NCBI GenBank assembly: GCA_014529385.2
Contig: CM043965.1
Location: 17,249,912 to 17,313,911 of the forward strand
Source: Adiantum capillus-veneris
Lineage: Eukaryota; Streptophyta; Polypodiopsida; Polypodiales; Pteridaceae
DNA: 64,000 bases
Direction of reading: 5' to 3'
Part shown: positions 21,690 through 34,899 of the stretch, one piece after another
Layout of the letters: every line of letters begins with the position of its first letter
Position numbering within the stretch: the stretch's first letter is position 1
The notes under the pieces: model-generated
The model's database searches: none
What the model saw: the letters and a program-made list of their open reading frames with translations, nothing else
Told to the model about the DNA's origin: nothing
Made by a program: the position numbers and the translations under genes

Positions 21690-22230
21690 GCAAAGTATGG
21701 CATCACCATTTTGTTCATGCTGATTTCTCAAAACTCCTTGGTCTTCAGCATCGTAATCTTGTTCATGGCATGGATTTTCAATCTCATCCCCAGATGGGAG
21801 TTTTTGAGTTATTTGCTCCTGGGAAACTTAATCAAAAACCATTTCCTCTGTCAAATACAATTCATTCTCATGAAATATTGAATCTTGCTCATATTGATAT
21901 ATGTGGACCTCAACGTTCTTCAAGATCACAATATTGCTACTTCATTACCTTCATTGATGATTTCTCATGGTATACGAGAGTATTTCTACTTAGACAAAAA
22001 TTTAAGGCCCTATCCATTTTCAAACAATTCCACAAGGCTGTGGAACTTCAAACTAGTTTTCGCATCAAGAAGCTTCATAGTGATAATGGAGGCAAATTTG
22101 TTTCTCGAGAGTTTGTGAGTTAATGTGCTGACAAAATAATTCATCATGAACACGCTATTCCATATTCACCTCAGCAAAATAGTGTTGCTGAACGAAAAAA
22201 TCGCATTATTCTCAATGTTGCAAGATGTAT
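21690..22230 (+). pseudogene. Copia 1 integrase
   Basis: DHDCKVWHHHFVHADFSKLL marks the GAG-pre-integrase zinc region. The core follows with D in HIDICGP, D in KLHSDNGG and E in NSVAERKNR. A stop (TAA near 22,121) and a frameshift split the core, so no active enzyme is possible. Confidence 0.85.
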
Positions 22231-22840
22231 ACTAATTCATTCTAGGATATCTCGTGTTTTCTGGGCTGAAGCTACTTTGATAGTAGTATTTATTCAAAAT
22301 CATCTTCCTACTACTGTACCCTCTGGTAAGATACCGGTGATATTCTTTTTGTATCTCATTTTTTAACCTTTGGATGTATTGCTTATATTCATGTTCCCAA
22401 AGAAACACAAACAAATCTCGATGCTCCTGTCTTAAAGTTATTTTTATTGGATATTATGACACTTCCAAAGGCTACAAATGCTATGACCCTTCCTCCAAGA
22501 AAGTAATCGTGAATCGTGGTGCTACTTTAAACAAATAGCTTATGGGAGGCCCATGGTCCATGTATGATTTGATGATACCAAATCGTTGCTTCAGGATTTT
22601 TTATTTTTTTTAGATGATGAAATTCTTCCTACAAAGCAGCTTTCCTCTTGACAACCATCCATTCCAAATGTTTCCAATGATGATATTGATATTATTGTTG
22701 ATCTACCTATTGATTTTGAACATGGTTCGTGTCATGTTTATGATGACAATATTGTTGATGATGCTTTCTCTACTTCTGAAGATTCCATTACTTATAATGA
22801 AGCTATCTCTTTACCACAAAAGAATCAATGGAAAGAGGCA

Positions 22841-24350
22841 ATGGAAGCAGATTATGATTCTTGTATCTCTAACGATACATGGATACTAATTGAACTACCT
22901 CTTGGTCGTACAACCATTAAGTGTAAGTGGGTGTATAAGAAAAAGATAAAAGCAAATGGATCTTTTAACATGTTCAAGGCACGTTTAGCTGCAAAAATTT
23001 ACTCGCAAGTTGCTTGTGCTATTTATCAAGAGACCTTTTCACCAGTTGTTTGCATTATAATTGTTCAAGTTTTATTGGCATTTTCTATTCAAATTGATTT
23101 AGAAGCTCATAAAATGGATGTGCAATTTACTTTTTTGAATGATGATTTGGAAGAGGAAATTTATATGGAATAGCCAGAAGGGTTTGTTATTTCAGGTAAA
23201 GAAAACTACTCCATAAGGCACTATATGGTCTCAAACAAGCTTCACGCGCATGGTATACAAAATTTGATCTTCTTCTCACCTCTAAAGGATTCATCTCTTG
23301 CTCTTCAGACCCCAACTTATACATAAAGCACCAAGGTAGCAGTTTTGTGATTCTTGCTCTTTATATGGATGATACATCCTTGTTTCCAATGATTTGGGAT
23401 TTCTTTAGCAAGTGAAAAATTTATTCTCTTTTGCATTTGATATGGTGGATCTTGGAGGGATTCACTCGTGTCTTGGAACTTATATTCAAAGGAACTGCAC
23501 AAAAGTTATTTTATTCCTTTGAAAATCAAAGTTTATTGCAGATAGAATTCAAAAATTTGGTATGGAATCTACACATTTGGCCAACACACCTTGTCTTGCA
23601 AGTTCTACAAAGAACACTTCTGATAGTGGCGATCAACTTGACACAAATCAACCTTATGCTAACTTGATTGAATGTCTTCAGTTTGTTGGCATGAACACTT
23701 GCCCTAATATTTTATTTGTTGCTAATTATCTTGGAAAAAATCTTGCACATACTTCGCTTAAGCATTGGTCTGTAGCAAAGTGTGTATTGAAATACTTAAA
23801 AATCATTATAGATTTTGGTTTGGTCTATTGAATGATATCTAACATCAGATTCTATGCAATCTTCTTCTCTTTTGGGTTACACAAATGTAGATTGGGCAAG
23901 CTCAGATTTATCTATGCAATCTACTAGTGGAAATTTCTTCTTTATAAATGGTTGTCTTGTTTCTTGGACTAGCAAGAAACAACACTGTGTGGAGTTTCTA
24001 TGACTGAGTCTGAATATGTTGCGACATCACTTGCATCTCGTGAGATGATCTAGCTTTGCAAAATGCAGGTTGATATTGGTCACTCTCCTCTTTCTAGCAC
24101 ACCCTTGCGGTGTGACAACCAGAGTGCTATTAGTCTTGCAAAAGACTATGTTCAACATAATAAATCAAAGCACATTGTTATGCACTATCATTATGTCAGG
24201 TATGAAGTACGCAGAGGCACCAATATGGTTGAACACTGTGCAAGTGATCAGGTGATTGCAGACATTCTTACCAAAGGCCTCAACAAGTCACGCTTCATCC
24301 TCTTGCGCTCGAAGCTTGGAGTTGCTTCGGCCTCACTCTTTCTAAATTAG
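22841..24350 (+). pseudogene. Copia 1 reverse transcriptase and RNase H
   Basis: RT begins with DTWILIELP and KCKWVYKKKIKANG and continues with ETFSPVV and KMDVQFTFLNDDLEEEIYME; a YMDD motif lies near 23,364. The RNase H part has TSGNFFFINGCLVSW, ESEYVATSLASREM and CDNQSAISLAKDYVQHNKSK, ending VIADILTKGL. At least four frame breaks are present. Confidence 0.85.
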
Positions 24351-24732
24351 CTTCTCTGTTGTAGTGATAGATTTATACATATGACATTGAAATCATATAG
24401 GTACCACACACTATGCACACTCCACACTTGCACACTGTGATCTTTGAGTCACTTGTATATTTTTACATAGATACACAATTCACTTTCACATCATCATTGT
24501 AGGTTCATATTTTCACATTTTATAAGGGCTTTGGTTTTTCCCTTGAACTGCCCAAGGGTTTTTTCATCCAAAGCTAGAGACCTTTGTTTGAGTGGGGGTG
24601 TTGGAGCTATATATGGCTCACTCTACTCAACTTGATCTCACCTATATATTTGTATCTTGTTCTCAATATGAATGAGTATTTGGGAGCGTGCATTGTGTGT
24701 CTCTTGTCTCTCTCTCTCTCTACATCTCAACA

Positions 24733-25424
24733 TATAGTGAACTTTATGACATATGATACCTATATATCAGCCCTACAGGCACCACTTTACCAGATGATAA
24801 CCTTTTTTACAATAGGAAGTCTTTAATCCACATTTTTCAACATTGAGTTTCACATACAATTAGACTTTTTTTTGGCAATTTTTGCACCACAATTTGTAAT
24901 ATTGGTTGGGGTCAGGGTTCCACATGGTAGGCCCTACCTCCTACCATGTCTACCTTAACCTAGAGTTGGGAGTGGGCCACACACACACACACACATACAT
25001 ATTTACTTGGACGGTCATCAACCCTTGAAAATTCAACACCGGGCTAAAAAATTATGTGCATTTAAGAGCCAATAAGCACACCATGTGCTTACTATCTACT
25101 TGTACTTAAAGAAGATTACAGAAAGCATGCTGCTTTGATGAGAATGTAGCACACCATGTGCTTACTATTTACTCATACTTTAAGAAGATTACAAAAAGCA
25201 TGCTGCTTCTCACGATAATATTGTGTGCATAAAGATGATATATGATCTCTCTCTCTCTCTCTCTCTCAGTGGCAAGCTTGGGCCTTCTCCAAAATGCATG
25301 AAAGCTGAAATCTTCTTCAACAAGATGATAGCCTCTCTATACAGGGTGAGGAGGACACCATCCCATCTTCCATATTCTATATGCTCTCCACTTTGCCGAT
25401 CTTTGAGTTCACAATGGACTTCTA
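24733..25424. other. Spacer with a small tandem duplication
   Basis: No gene. Two copies of a 62-bp unit (25,075-25,136 and 25,148-25,207), both from AGCACACCATGTGCTTACTA to GCATGCTGCTT. A (CT)n run lies at 25,247-25,267 and a (CA)n run near 24,978. Confidence 0.7.
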
Positions 25425-28400
25425 AATTGTAGGTAGGTGCAACAATACCTACATAGTTCTTGGCATTGTTCGTTTACTTTGTTCTTAGATCGAGATGTTT
25501 CTTTAATCTATCACAAGGGTTTTATATGTACAAATGAAGTATACTTACTCACTCATTCAGCTTCTTATGGGTTGTTTTCTACTTGATGAATATGCATGAG
25601 GGATAATACTTCTAATACCCACGAATGGTACTTCGGGGTTCCAAACATCATTTTGTACTCTAGTATTGGAATGGTCTTATAGCTGTCTAATTAATGTTTT
25701 GCATACGTGGATCCTTGCTCCTATGGAAAATGATCATGCTATCTACAAATAGATTGTTGCTTCTGGTCCAAAAATTGGCCCTTCAAGACTATAAGTCTAA
25801 TGCTCTTGATTAACACTAGAATGGTAACAGGACACTTTTGTGTCCTATTAAGTGACGATTTTGCTTGAATTATTTGAAGAGTATGAAAATGAATTTCTAG
25901 GTGCTATATATCCACAAAGTTGCCTTATGAGCTGAAAAAAACTTAGTATTTTTTTTGGAGTATCGATCTCACCATTAACCTTACTCTTGCACAACATTTT
26001 TGAACCTAAATTGTGTGAAAAAATGGGTCCTGTTTTTGGTTTTTTTTTTAAATTTTTGGCAACTATACCACTCTAAACTTCATGTCTATGAGGTTTAGAT
26101 GGCTAGAGGTTAGGCCTTCATAGTTCTCAATATGTTTCGATGCTTGTAGGGAGAGCTAAGTGTTAAAATTGAAAGTAATGACCAATTTACAAGAATTTCA
26201 TAATCTTGTTTTTTGGCCAAAATTAGCACTTTTATGATTTTTTGGTGGCTTTCTTGATATCCAGATTCAATTTTGATTGTGTAAGTGTAATGTATAATAT
26301 AAACCTAATCTTCCTTGAGTTTTGGGGGACCTAATATTCTATATAGCATAGTATATGATGATGGTTAAGTTCTTTGATTACTGAAGAATATGATGCATTT
26401 TAGAGTAGCAAGTATAACTTTCTCAATATTTCTAGTTTCTTAGGCCAATTGTGTGTATGTTGTAGGTAGTAACTATATCTAATCATATACTACAAACTTG
26501 GCTAGATATTGAGTAGTTTCTATGGGTTTCTAGAGGTCATAATGCTAAACCCAGTTTTTTCATGTTTGATGTATTTAGCACTTTATCATTGCCCCCAAGG
26601 TTCCAATTGTAAGAGATCCATTATCCTTTTGACATGCTCCATGGATCCTTTTGAATACAAAGGCCCAAAGGGAACTAAGAAAACATGTATATAGTATCTG
26701 TATTGAGTGTGACTATAGAAACTTTGATGATAGGTCCGTAGAATGGCAAAAATGCAACTTTTTTGTACCTAATTTTTTTGCCCAAAAAAAAATTAGTGAG
26801 GTAAAAGCAACCATGTGTTTTGGCCACCAACCCATTGAAGTTAACAGGGAATTTTATCTCATGTCCTACAAAAATCCCCACTCTTATTTATATGCAATCA
26901 ACCATAAGAAATTGCTATATTGGGAAAAATGCACTGGTCCATCAACTTTGGAGGCTTGTAGTGACCAAGGGATGAGAAAAATTACAAGTTTATCATTTTT
27001 TCCATATGTAGTAGTTATTGAACTATAAGATCATGAAAGGATTTTTCAAAATAAGTGGATCTACTATGGTTTTGGAATTTTTCTCCAAAACCCTGAAAGG
27101 ACACTTTTATGTCCTGTTAGGTTACCATTCTATTGTTAAACAATGATACTAACAAAGCTATTATTGTCTCTTGTGACACCTCCTTGTTTATACAAGATTC
27201 TCTCATAACTATACTTTGTCATACATGAATAAACTGGTAAAACAACATGCTTATTGTGCTTTTTTATACTGCTTTTCTAACATACTCAATTCTACAACTT
27301 GGGGAGCTATTGGTTTTTGATGGATATTTCTACTTTCTAGATGATGATTGGTAGTGGCTTATTGTGTATAGGCTATGATTTCTTGGTCATATACTTATAT
27401 ACTTGATTAAAGGTCTTGATCATTTTTTACTCTTGTGTTGTCTGTATCTTTTCATCTTGTTGGCTGTTTGGCTACCATACCATCGCAACACCACTTATGT
27501 AAAGAGTAAGGAGGATGGTTATCACTCTTTTTACTTTCCTTGTGACTTCTCTATGTTGTGCAGAATAATCACGGGTATTATTACTCTATTTCCTTGAAAA
27601 ATGAGTACCAAGGGCTGACCTCATGGTTTTATCTAGATAATTTATAATTTTTATTTGGATACTTAGTTGCACAGAGGTATGTGTCCTAGTTGTTGCTGTT
27701 TATTATCTCTTAATATCTTTTAAACATATAGTTTCTATTAGCTATCTATTTTGGTAATTCATGATTGCGGACTACCTACCATACTGCCCTTTGTATTCAA
27801 GTGGTTCTCTAAGGGCTTGCTGGCTTACTAAATTCTTCTTTCATGATTATAGACGACCTAGCTATAACTCTATGATTGTGCCTAAGTGTGGGTGATCTAA
27901 TTATACTCCTATTTACCTATCTTGTCTCACAATATGGTCTATGAATCCCTTTGATGCGGTTCTTGCCCCTATTAAGGTTTTTTGGTTACAATTTTTACTG
28001 CCTTAGTAATTTGGTTCTTCTTTGTGATACCAATATTCTCCTCTTAGATACCTCTCTATGAGACCTAGTTTTGTGCTTGAAGGTTGTATCAAGTAGGGTA
28101 ATTGATATTGTTGTGGATAGTCTTCCATGGATATTGTCTTGCTCCTTAGACATTTAATTGAATACTCCTTTCCTTTCCTAGGATGTTGACCACATGTTAC
28201 CAATATAATTGAACATAACTATGTAGGGATTGTATGGAAAGGTTTTTACTTTCGATGATATGCTAGAGCTTATGTAGGACCGTACTCATTATCAAGGTTA
28301 GTATACATTGGTGGGATTCAAACTTGAAATGTACACAAATGCACAATCTTAAACATGGGATCTTGGCTTAGAAGGATGCCATGAATACTCACTCAATGAC

Positions 28401-29300
28401 CTAATAAGTTTTTTTGCAAATAATCTCTAACTATGAAGTTAAGTTTATATAGATGAGACTGGAACTATAAAACCTTTCAATGATGCATGATTAGACTATT
28501 CTTGAGCTTGTGTAGGAATTCACTCAATATGAAGGTAAGTATACAATTGTGGCAACTAAGTGTGAGTAATTTAGTTCAGAAAATCATTTTCATTAGTGAT
28601 ATATGAGCCTTAATTGTCATGTGAGGGTGTCTGATGAGATGGTAGCGGATTGGATATTTTGAAAATCGATCCAAATTACGAAGGAGATGCTGTCCAATTG
28701 TTTATGTAAACACAATGACAAAGACATAGTAGAAACTAATGACTTTTTTGTTAATATAGTACTTGATCTATTTTAGGTTGTTAGTTTTGGTTGTATTTTT
28801 TGACACCATAACAAAGGGAGAAGTTCGTTTTGACACTTATCTTTTCAATTAATGCCAGTACTGATGGACTTGTGTTTTTTGGATGGTGACAGGTAATAGG
28901 TCTTCTCCTTGGAATTATGCCTCAAACTCCAACTACAGCAATAGATCTTTATCAACAACTCCAAGTTTTTTCTCAAAACATAATGAATGTTTTGTAAAGC
29001 GTCAAGTGGAACAAAACTTTGTTTGTAGCTTTCAAAATTTCAATGTCATGTACTTGCATATTGTCAGTGTCTAGCTAGTCTTTTTTTCATATCTGATCTA
29101 GTTCATTGTACGGTTCAATAGTTTGAATGGCAAACTATTGTTAGGTTTATAAAATCAAACACACACACATCTTGCTAGTTCTCCTTTGGTGGGCGAGCAC
29201 CAAACAATGGATCTAGATCAGCTACATAGAAATCAGCCTTAACCCACCCAATTCAAATGGATGGGTTGGGGCTCATGAGACCCTAAGTTGGTCAAGGTCT
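25425..29300. repeat. R repeat, copy B
   Basis: Head (25,425-25,680) matches 29,780-30,055 through GTGCAACA, ACATAGTTCTTGGCATTGTT and ATGCATGAGGGATAAT. Middle (27,455-28,560) matches 30,055-30,906 plus 39,508-39,780. Tail (28,560-29,300) matches copies A and C. Copy B carries an extra block (about 25,680-27,455) including a TIR element. No protein domain was seen in any copy, so the family may be a non-autonomous element of unknown class. Confidence 0.75.
25819..27130. mobile_element. Non-autonomous TIR element, TA target
   Basis: Starts GAATGGTAAC and ends GTTACCATTC, both flanked by TA (25,817-25,818 and 27,131-27,132). Just inside each end lies a related hairpin, AGGACACTTTTGTGTCCT on the left and AGGACACTTTTATGTCCT on the right. 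At 1,312 bp with no coding capacity, it is a non-autonomous element. TA duplication would fit a Tc1/mariner-like mover, but a 2-bp duplication is weak evidence. Confidence 0.65.
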
Positions 29301-29670
29301 CTTAGCATTGTAAAATTTTATGCAGGTAACCTTTCTCAATGTTTTATCTCACTTTTCTATTCATGAGGATGAATTGGGGCTTACTGCTCCTTAAGATGTC
29401 AAATAAATATATGCTAATAATTTGTTAACTTCTTCTTAACTTGGTCTACCTAATTGAAAGGGATAGGTTGGTGCTTGTGGCTCCTAGTTTGGTCAAGTAT
29501 AGTACATACATACATACAAGGTTTGCAAATATTATGGTCCTTATCTCAACCCAATGCAAAGGGTTGGGATATACTCATTGTTTGGACATACTTTTTGACT
29601 TTGACTTATCCTTGTCAAAGGGATGTGTCAGGGTCATGAGATTCTAAAATTGGTCAAGAACATACATGCA
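29240..29670. repeat. Degenerate tandem repeat of about 100 bp
   Basis: The motif CCCA-(CCTA)ATTCAAAGGGATGGGTTGG... followed by GGTCAAG recurs about four times (near 29,250, 29,440, 29,545 and 29,600), with one copy at 18,950. Non-coding. Confidence 0.55.
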
Positions 29671-29779
29671 TATAATGTCTTGACTATTAAAAAGATGATG
29701 TACAACCAAATCACTTAAATGTTCAATAATCTATATTTTTAAGTAATTCACATAATTGTGTCATCTCATGATAAATCTG

Positions 29780-30906
29780 GGACTTCTACAGTGCAGGTAG
29801 GTGCAACAACATCTACATAGTTCTTGGCATTGTTTGTTTACTTTGCTCTTAACTTGAAATGTTTCTTTAATCTGCCTCATAAGGGTTTTTATATGTACAA
29901 ATTAAGTATACCTACTCACTAGCTAGCTCATTATGCTTCTTATGGGTTTTTTTCTACTTGATGAATATGCATGAGGGATAATGCTTCTAATAAACACGAA
30001 TGGTACTTTGGGGTTCCATACTTTATTTTGTTCTCTGGTTTTGGAATGATTGTGTAGGCTATTTCTATACCATACCATCACAACACCACTTATGTAAAGA
30101 GTAAGGAGGTTGGTTATTGCTGTTTGTCACTTTCCTTATGACTTCTCTATGCTCTGCACAATAATCTCGGGTACTATTACTCTTTTTGCTTGAAAAATGA
30201 GTACCAAGGGCTGACCCTTGTGGTTTTATCTGGATGATTTCTAATTACTATCTGCTAATTTCTATTTGGATGCTTACTTGGACAGAGGTATTATTTGTCC
30301 TAGTTGTTGTTGTTTATTATCTCTTAATATCTTTTAAACATCTAATTTCTATTGGTTGTCTGTTTTGGTAATTCATGATTGTCGAGTGACTACCATAGTG
30401 CCCTTTGTATTGAAGTTGTTCTCTAAGGGATTGCTAGCTTACTAAATTCTTCTGTCATGATTATAGATGGCCTAGCTATAACTCTATGATTGTGCCTAAG
30501 CGTGGGTGATCAAGTTACAGTCCTATTTACATAACTTGTTACAAATTTGTAATATTCTCTATAAATCCCTTTGATAGGATGTGGACCTTGCCCCAGTTCA
30601 TTTTTTTTAAAACAATTTTTATTGCCTTAGTAATTAGGTTCTTCTTTGTGATACCAATATTCTCCTCTTGGATACCTCCCTATGAAACCTGATTTTCTGC
30701 TTGAACGATGTAGTAGGTAGGGTGATTGATATTGTTGTGGACAGTCTTACACGGCTATTGGCATGCTCCTTAGAAATTCAATTGAATGCTCATTTCCTTT
30801 CCTTGGATATTGACCACCTACTAGCGATATAATTGAACATAACTATGCATGGATTGTATGGAAAGGTTTTTACTTTTGATGATCTGCTAGAGCTTATGAG
30901 GGACGT
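29780..30906. repeat. R repeat, copy C, left part
   Basis: Matches the head and middle of copy B but lacks the TIR element and neighbouring sequence. It breaks at 30,906, where the gypsy element 2 LTR begins, and resumes at 39,508. Confidence 0.8.
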
Positions 30907-32038
30907 TGTGAGCGAGATGGGAACACACAAAACACCTCTATAATAACCCAACACACACTCTTGGGATGATACATACACACACTATGGGGCACCACTCGGC
31001 TTACTCAACCCACCTGGCCGAGACAAGGAACACACTGATGGAGCGAGAGGAGGGAGACTATCCATTTTCCTACTCAACATAGAGACACACACACACACAC
31101 AAAAACTCAGCTCAAAAGAGGAAATTTTTTTATTTTTAGATACAATTGAGATTGGGCCAACACCAATGGGTCAAATAGATCACACAATATGGATGAAATA
31201 TGCCAGATACAATCACAAATTTGAACAGAGGCTTCGCTCACACAGGAGAAACTTACACAACCAAAATAATAGAAGAAAGTGAGGAATTTGGCAAAGTGGA
31301 CAGCACCATTGCGTCTGGAGCGGCCAAAAACCCCAGTCTACAATATCAAAGTGCTCAAATCCGACCTCGGATGAGCAGTTTATGGCCAAAAGAGGCTCCA
31401 AAAAAACAAAAACTCAGTTGCGGCTATTCCTCCTCATCTCTTCATGGTTTTTTTTGTCTTCTCTCAGCTTTTTCAATGTCCAAACTTCACTTTATCCCTT
31501 GGGCACCTTTGTTCTTTTAGTTAACCTCAAACAGACCCCGAATAGGCCAAAAACTCGCCACGAGGTGCATTTTTGTCACCCTTCTACATCCATCCGCACA
31601 CCTGGCACTCAACTTAATTTTGCCAATAATGCATCCCACAACCACATGAAATGGCCCCCAAATACAGTTCTCATGATGACCTTTTTGCATAGTTACCACA
31701 AGAAAACACCCACATTGTGTCTGTACTTATCCATGTGCAAGTCTTGACCCCATTTTTCCTCCTGATGCCATTAATTGCCATCTGACACACCTGCCTACCT
31801 CATATCATCGGCCCGCGGATAGATTCCTAGAGAAGTTTTACGTGCTACCAACTCCTCATTATTATAGAAAAAACACATTGGTACTGGTGATAGTGAAAAT
31901 CAATGCACTATGTACATGTTGTCCTACCTCTACACATGTGGGCCCCACGCAACCACCTAGCTCTAGAAAATGGGCAATCCTGCACCATGCATGTGTATGA
32001 ACATATACGTAATCACTTCTTCCGAAATCCTCCTAACT
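30907..32038 (-). repeat. 3' LTR of gypsy element 2
   Basis: Near-identical to 38,367-39,507 over almost its whole length, with scattered substitutions and small indels. Includes a (CA)n run near 31,087. Apparent frames inside it are not genes; they recur in both LTRs. Confidence 0.92.
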
Positions 32039-32061
32039 AATTTTCCCATCCCCTAGCCTGC
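32039..32061 (-). promoter_or_regulatory. Polypurine tract of gypsy element 2
   Basis: On the minus strand it reads AGGGGATGGGAAAATT directly before the 3' LTR, the expected place and composition for plus-strand priming. Confidence 0.75.
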
Positions 32062-32065
32062 TAGA

Positions 32066-33155
32066 TCATTCATGATCAGCAACATCAAAAAGAGATATGA
32101 GACTCGCTGCGTCACAAGTCTTCTCCTTATCCCTCAAAGACATTACTTGTTCTGTAGACAGCTCATCTTTCTCCACCATCATTAATCTAGCATGATATAA
32201 TTTAAGATGCAATCCATTTACCCTTGACTTATGTAGAATCCCATCCAGGTTAGCCAGTCGATATGTACCATTCAGAAAACACTCCACTACCTTGAAAGGG
32301 CCTTCCCACTTAATTTGAAACTTCTTTTGAAATGTCTTGTCCAGCTTACTGTTGTAGCACAAAACCGAGTCATGTTTCTTGATACCCTTACTTTTGACCT
32401 TTTCATTTATCTTTGCTAAAGCCTTATCTTGCATCTACCCATAATGTTCCAATGTGCTCATCCTACCCAGTTGTACCTCTTGTAATTGTAAGAGCCTCTC
32501 TTTGAATGCATCACTAGGTGACCCAAGCAAGTTCTCTAGCATCTTGACCGCAGGCAACTCTACTTCCACAGGCAATAGTGCTATTTTTCCATATACCACA
32601 TGAAATGGAGTAAACCTTGTACTTGTCTTCACTGAAGTACGGTAAGCCCATAATGCATTAGGCAATTCCAAATCCCAATTCTTTCCTTGGTGCTCTGTCA
32701 CATTTGGAAGAATTTGTACCAACTCACCATTGAGTCTTTCATTTAAGCCATTACACTGCGGGTAATAAGGAGTGGTATGGTGGTGCCTAATCTACATCTT
32801 TGCGCATAAAAAGTCTAATAGTTTAGTGCTAAATCACCTGGCCCCTTATCCGAAAGTAGCTCTAGTGGCACCCCAAACTTGCAACATATCTCATCGTACA
32901 CAAATTTTGCCACATCCTTTGGAGTGATCTTTTTTACTACTATAGCCTCTGCCCATCTAGATGGATAGTCCACTGTAGTCAAAATATAGCTTTTGCTCAA
33001 TCCCCCACTTTTCAAACACATCAAATGCCATAATGGTTTTTCGTAGCTCTGGCTTCAACACTAAATTCCCAAATGCATGACACCTATTGCAAGACCTACA
33101 CCAATGGTGAACATCCTTGTGCAAACTAGGCCATACATACCCCTCTTGCAAAATT
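32066..33155 (-). pseudogene. Gypsy element 2 integrase
   Basis: Pieces in order on the minus strand: zinc-binding end (LQEGYVWPSLHKDV, WCRSCNRCHAFG), catalytic core (VDYPSRWAEAIV and FGVPLELLSDKG), a WDLELPNALWAYRTSVKTST segment, and a C-terminal domain (KKFQIKWEGPFKVVECFLNG, TYRLANLDG). Stops and a frameshift separate them. It starts abruptly at the copia junction near 33,155. Confidence 0.85.
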
Positions 33156-33164
33156 CTGTGCTTC

Positions 33165-34157
33165 ATCAAAAGATAGAGGTTCCTCAACATCATGTAAACT
33201 AGAAACAGCCAAAGCATAACAATCTGATGCATAAGATGCATGGCAAGAGCCTGAACGAGTACGACTAGACAAAGGTGCATCCAATTTACTGTCACGCAAA
33301 GTGTGCACCAGCCATTTTGGCATACCTCTAGCCTATTCATTTTCAACCCTTTCCTCATCAAGTACATCATGTACATCTGCATCAGTAATAGGCTGATCTG
33401 TAACATTTTCAGAAACCCCCATAGGCTGTACATTTGCCTCATTGGAACTTACATTTGTATTTGCACCACTAAAAAGAGGCAACAAAGTGTCATAAATGTT
33501 CTGTGAGCTTACATTACTGTCTCTAGTACATGACAGCAAGGGCTGAACAGAATCTTCCACAAACACTACATCTCGTGAAACCAGAATACGTTTTTTTTGC
33601 GGATGATACAACCTGTAACCATTGCTTTCATCACTATAACCAACAAAAATACATTTGACAGCCTTATCATCCAATTTTTTGCGCTGCACTTGTGGCACCA
33701 AAGCATATGCCAAACAGCCAAAAACATGCATGTGCTCAATAGAAGGCTTTCTATCATGCCATGCTTCATATGGAGTAATAGATTGAAAAGCTTTCGTAGG
33801 ACACCTGTTAAGTACATAAGTGGCACACATGATGTCCTCAAGCCAAAAACAATGCGGCAAAGCTTGACTTTTGACCATACATCGTGCCATTTTTGTCAGT
33901 GACCTGTTTTTCCTCTCAGCAACACCATTTTGCTGAGGTGTATAAGGCACTGTATATTGGTTTTCTATCCCACGACTAGCCAAAAATGCATTAAATTCAT
34001 GAGACATATACTCCCCCCCTCGATCGGAACAGAGGGTGCCCATAGTACATTTCAACACATTTTCAGCCATAGCCAGAAATTGTTTGAAGCACATAAAAAC
34101 TTTGAACTTCGCTTTAAGTGGAAATACCCATGCATGCCTAGATGAAATACCCATCAA
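33165..34157 (-). pseudogene. Copia 2 integrase, C-terminal part, to RT start
   Basis: Frame 34,157-33,333 carries LCSDRGGEYMSHEFNAFL and PYTPQQNGVAERKNRS, giving the second Asp and the Glu of the DDE triad, then HVFGCLAYALVPQ, KCIFVGYSDESNGYRLYHP and VSRDVVFVE, the usual copia order. After a stop, LDAPLSSRTRSGSCHASYAS and EPLSFDEAQN lead toward RT. This is the best-preserved retroelement frame in the window. Confidence 0.9.
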
Positions 34158-34851
34158 TGAAAGTCACGAAGTACAGGTAGTTGCCCAAGGACGGAGTTTG
34201 CATGGGCCCAAAAACATCACTATGCACAAGCTGCAACCTGCATGTGGCCCGAACTAAACCATCCTTTGGAAACTTAGAACACTGCATCTTACCCAAAATA
34301 TAGCCTTCACAAACATGTTTGACAGGTGCTTCAAGAGGCGGCAAAGAAGCAACCATATCAAATTTCTTCAAACGTAGCAAACTGGCAAAGTTCAGATGAC
34401 CAAAACGTGCATGCCAAAGTTTTGCATCTGAAATAGCTCTTGAATCTACAACAGCATTTGCAAAATTTTGTCCACACTTTTCATACAAAGTGAGCTTATA
34501 CAGCCCATGGCACAAAAGGCCAGATGCAACAATTTCATCACCAAAACTAAGATCATGAACTGTACATCTATCATCCACAAATTTGAGTACAAGTCCAAGT
34601 CTAGCAAGTGCGGATACAGACAATAGATTCTTCTTGATCCCAGGTACATAAAGTGTGAAAGAACTTCCATTAGCAGCAGTAAGCTCAATCTTTCCAACTC
34701 CCTGAACTGGATAAGAGGCATTGTTGGCACAAGTGACTGAATTCCCATGAGGGACAGACTCGAGAGAGGTAAACAATTCACGATGTGAGGTAACGTGCTT
34801 TGTAGCACCACTCTCAAAATACCACACATGTGAATCTGTAGCAACTGACAA
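34138..34851 (-). pseudogene. Copia 2 protease end and integrase start
   Basis: WYFESGATKHVTSHRELF is the copia protease active-site region, but the catalytic Asp of the usual D-S-G is Glu here. GVGKIELTAANGSS, LLSVSALARLGL, then KLWHARFGHLNFASLL (GAG-pre-integrase His region) and LVHSDVFGPMQTPSLGN (first catalytic Asp) follow. Confidence 0.85.
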
Positions 34852-34899
34852 GCATGCATCATGGGTAGCAGGATTGTAAGTGCACTCTACACGAAAAGC

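Larger units (their letters stand above)
19340..24732 (+). mobile_element. Decayed Ty1/copia element 1, short LTRs
   Basis: The 3' LTR is 24,599-24,732 (134 bp, TGTTGGAGC to CTCAACA), preceded by the purine tract GAGTGGGGG. The 5' LTR ends at 19,475 with the same CTACATCTCAACA; its start near 19,340 is eroded. The primer site TGGAATTAGAGCGG (19,476-19,489) is a mutated iMet type. In order inside: Gag (20,582-20,870), zinc knuckles (near 21,020), GAG-pre-integrase (21,690), integrase (21,770-22,230), reverse transcriptase (22,840-23,420), RNase H (23,880-24,350). Every domain carries stops or frameshifts. Confidence 0.85.

Noticed and set aside
31200-31747. Frames of 100-120 residues near 31.2-31.7 kb and again near 38.8-39.2 kb
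   Set aside because: They are duplicates within the two LTRs of gypsy element 2 and have no known domain.
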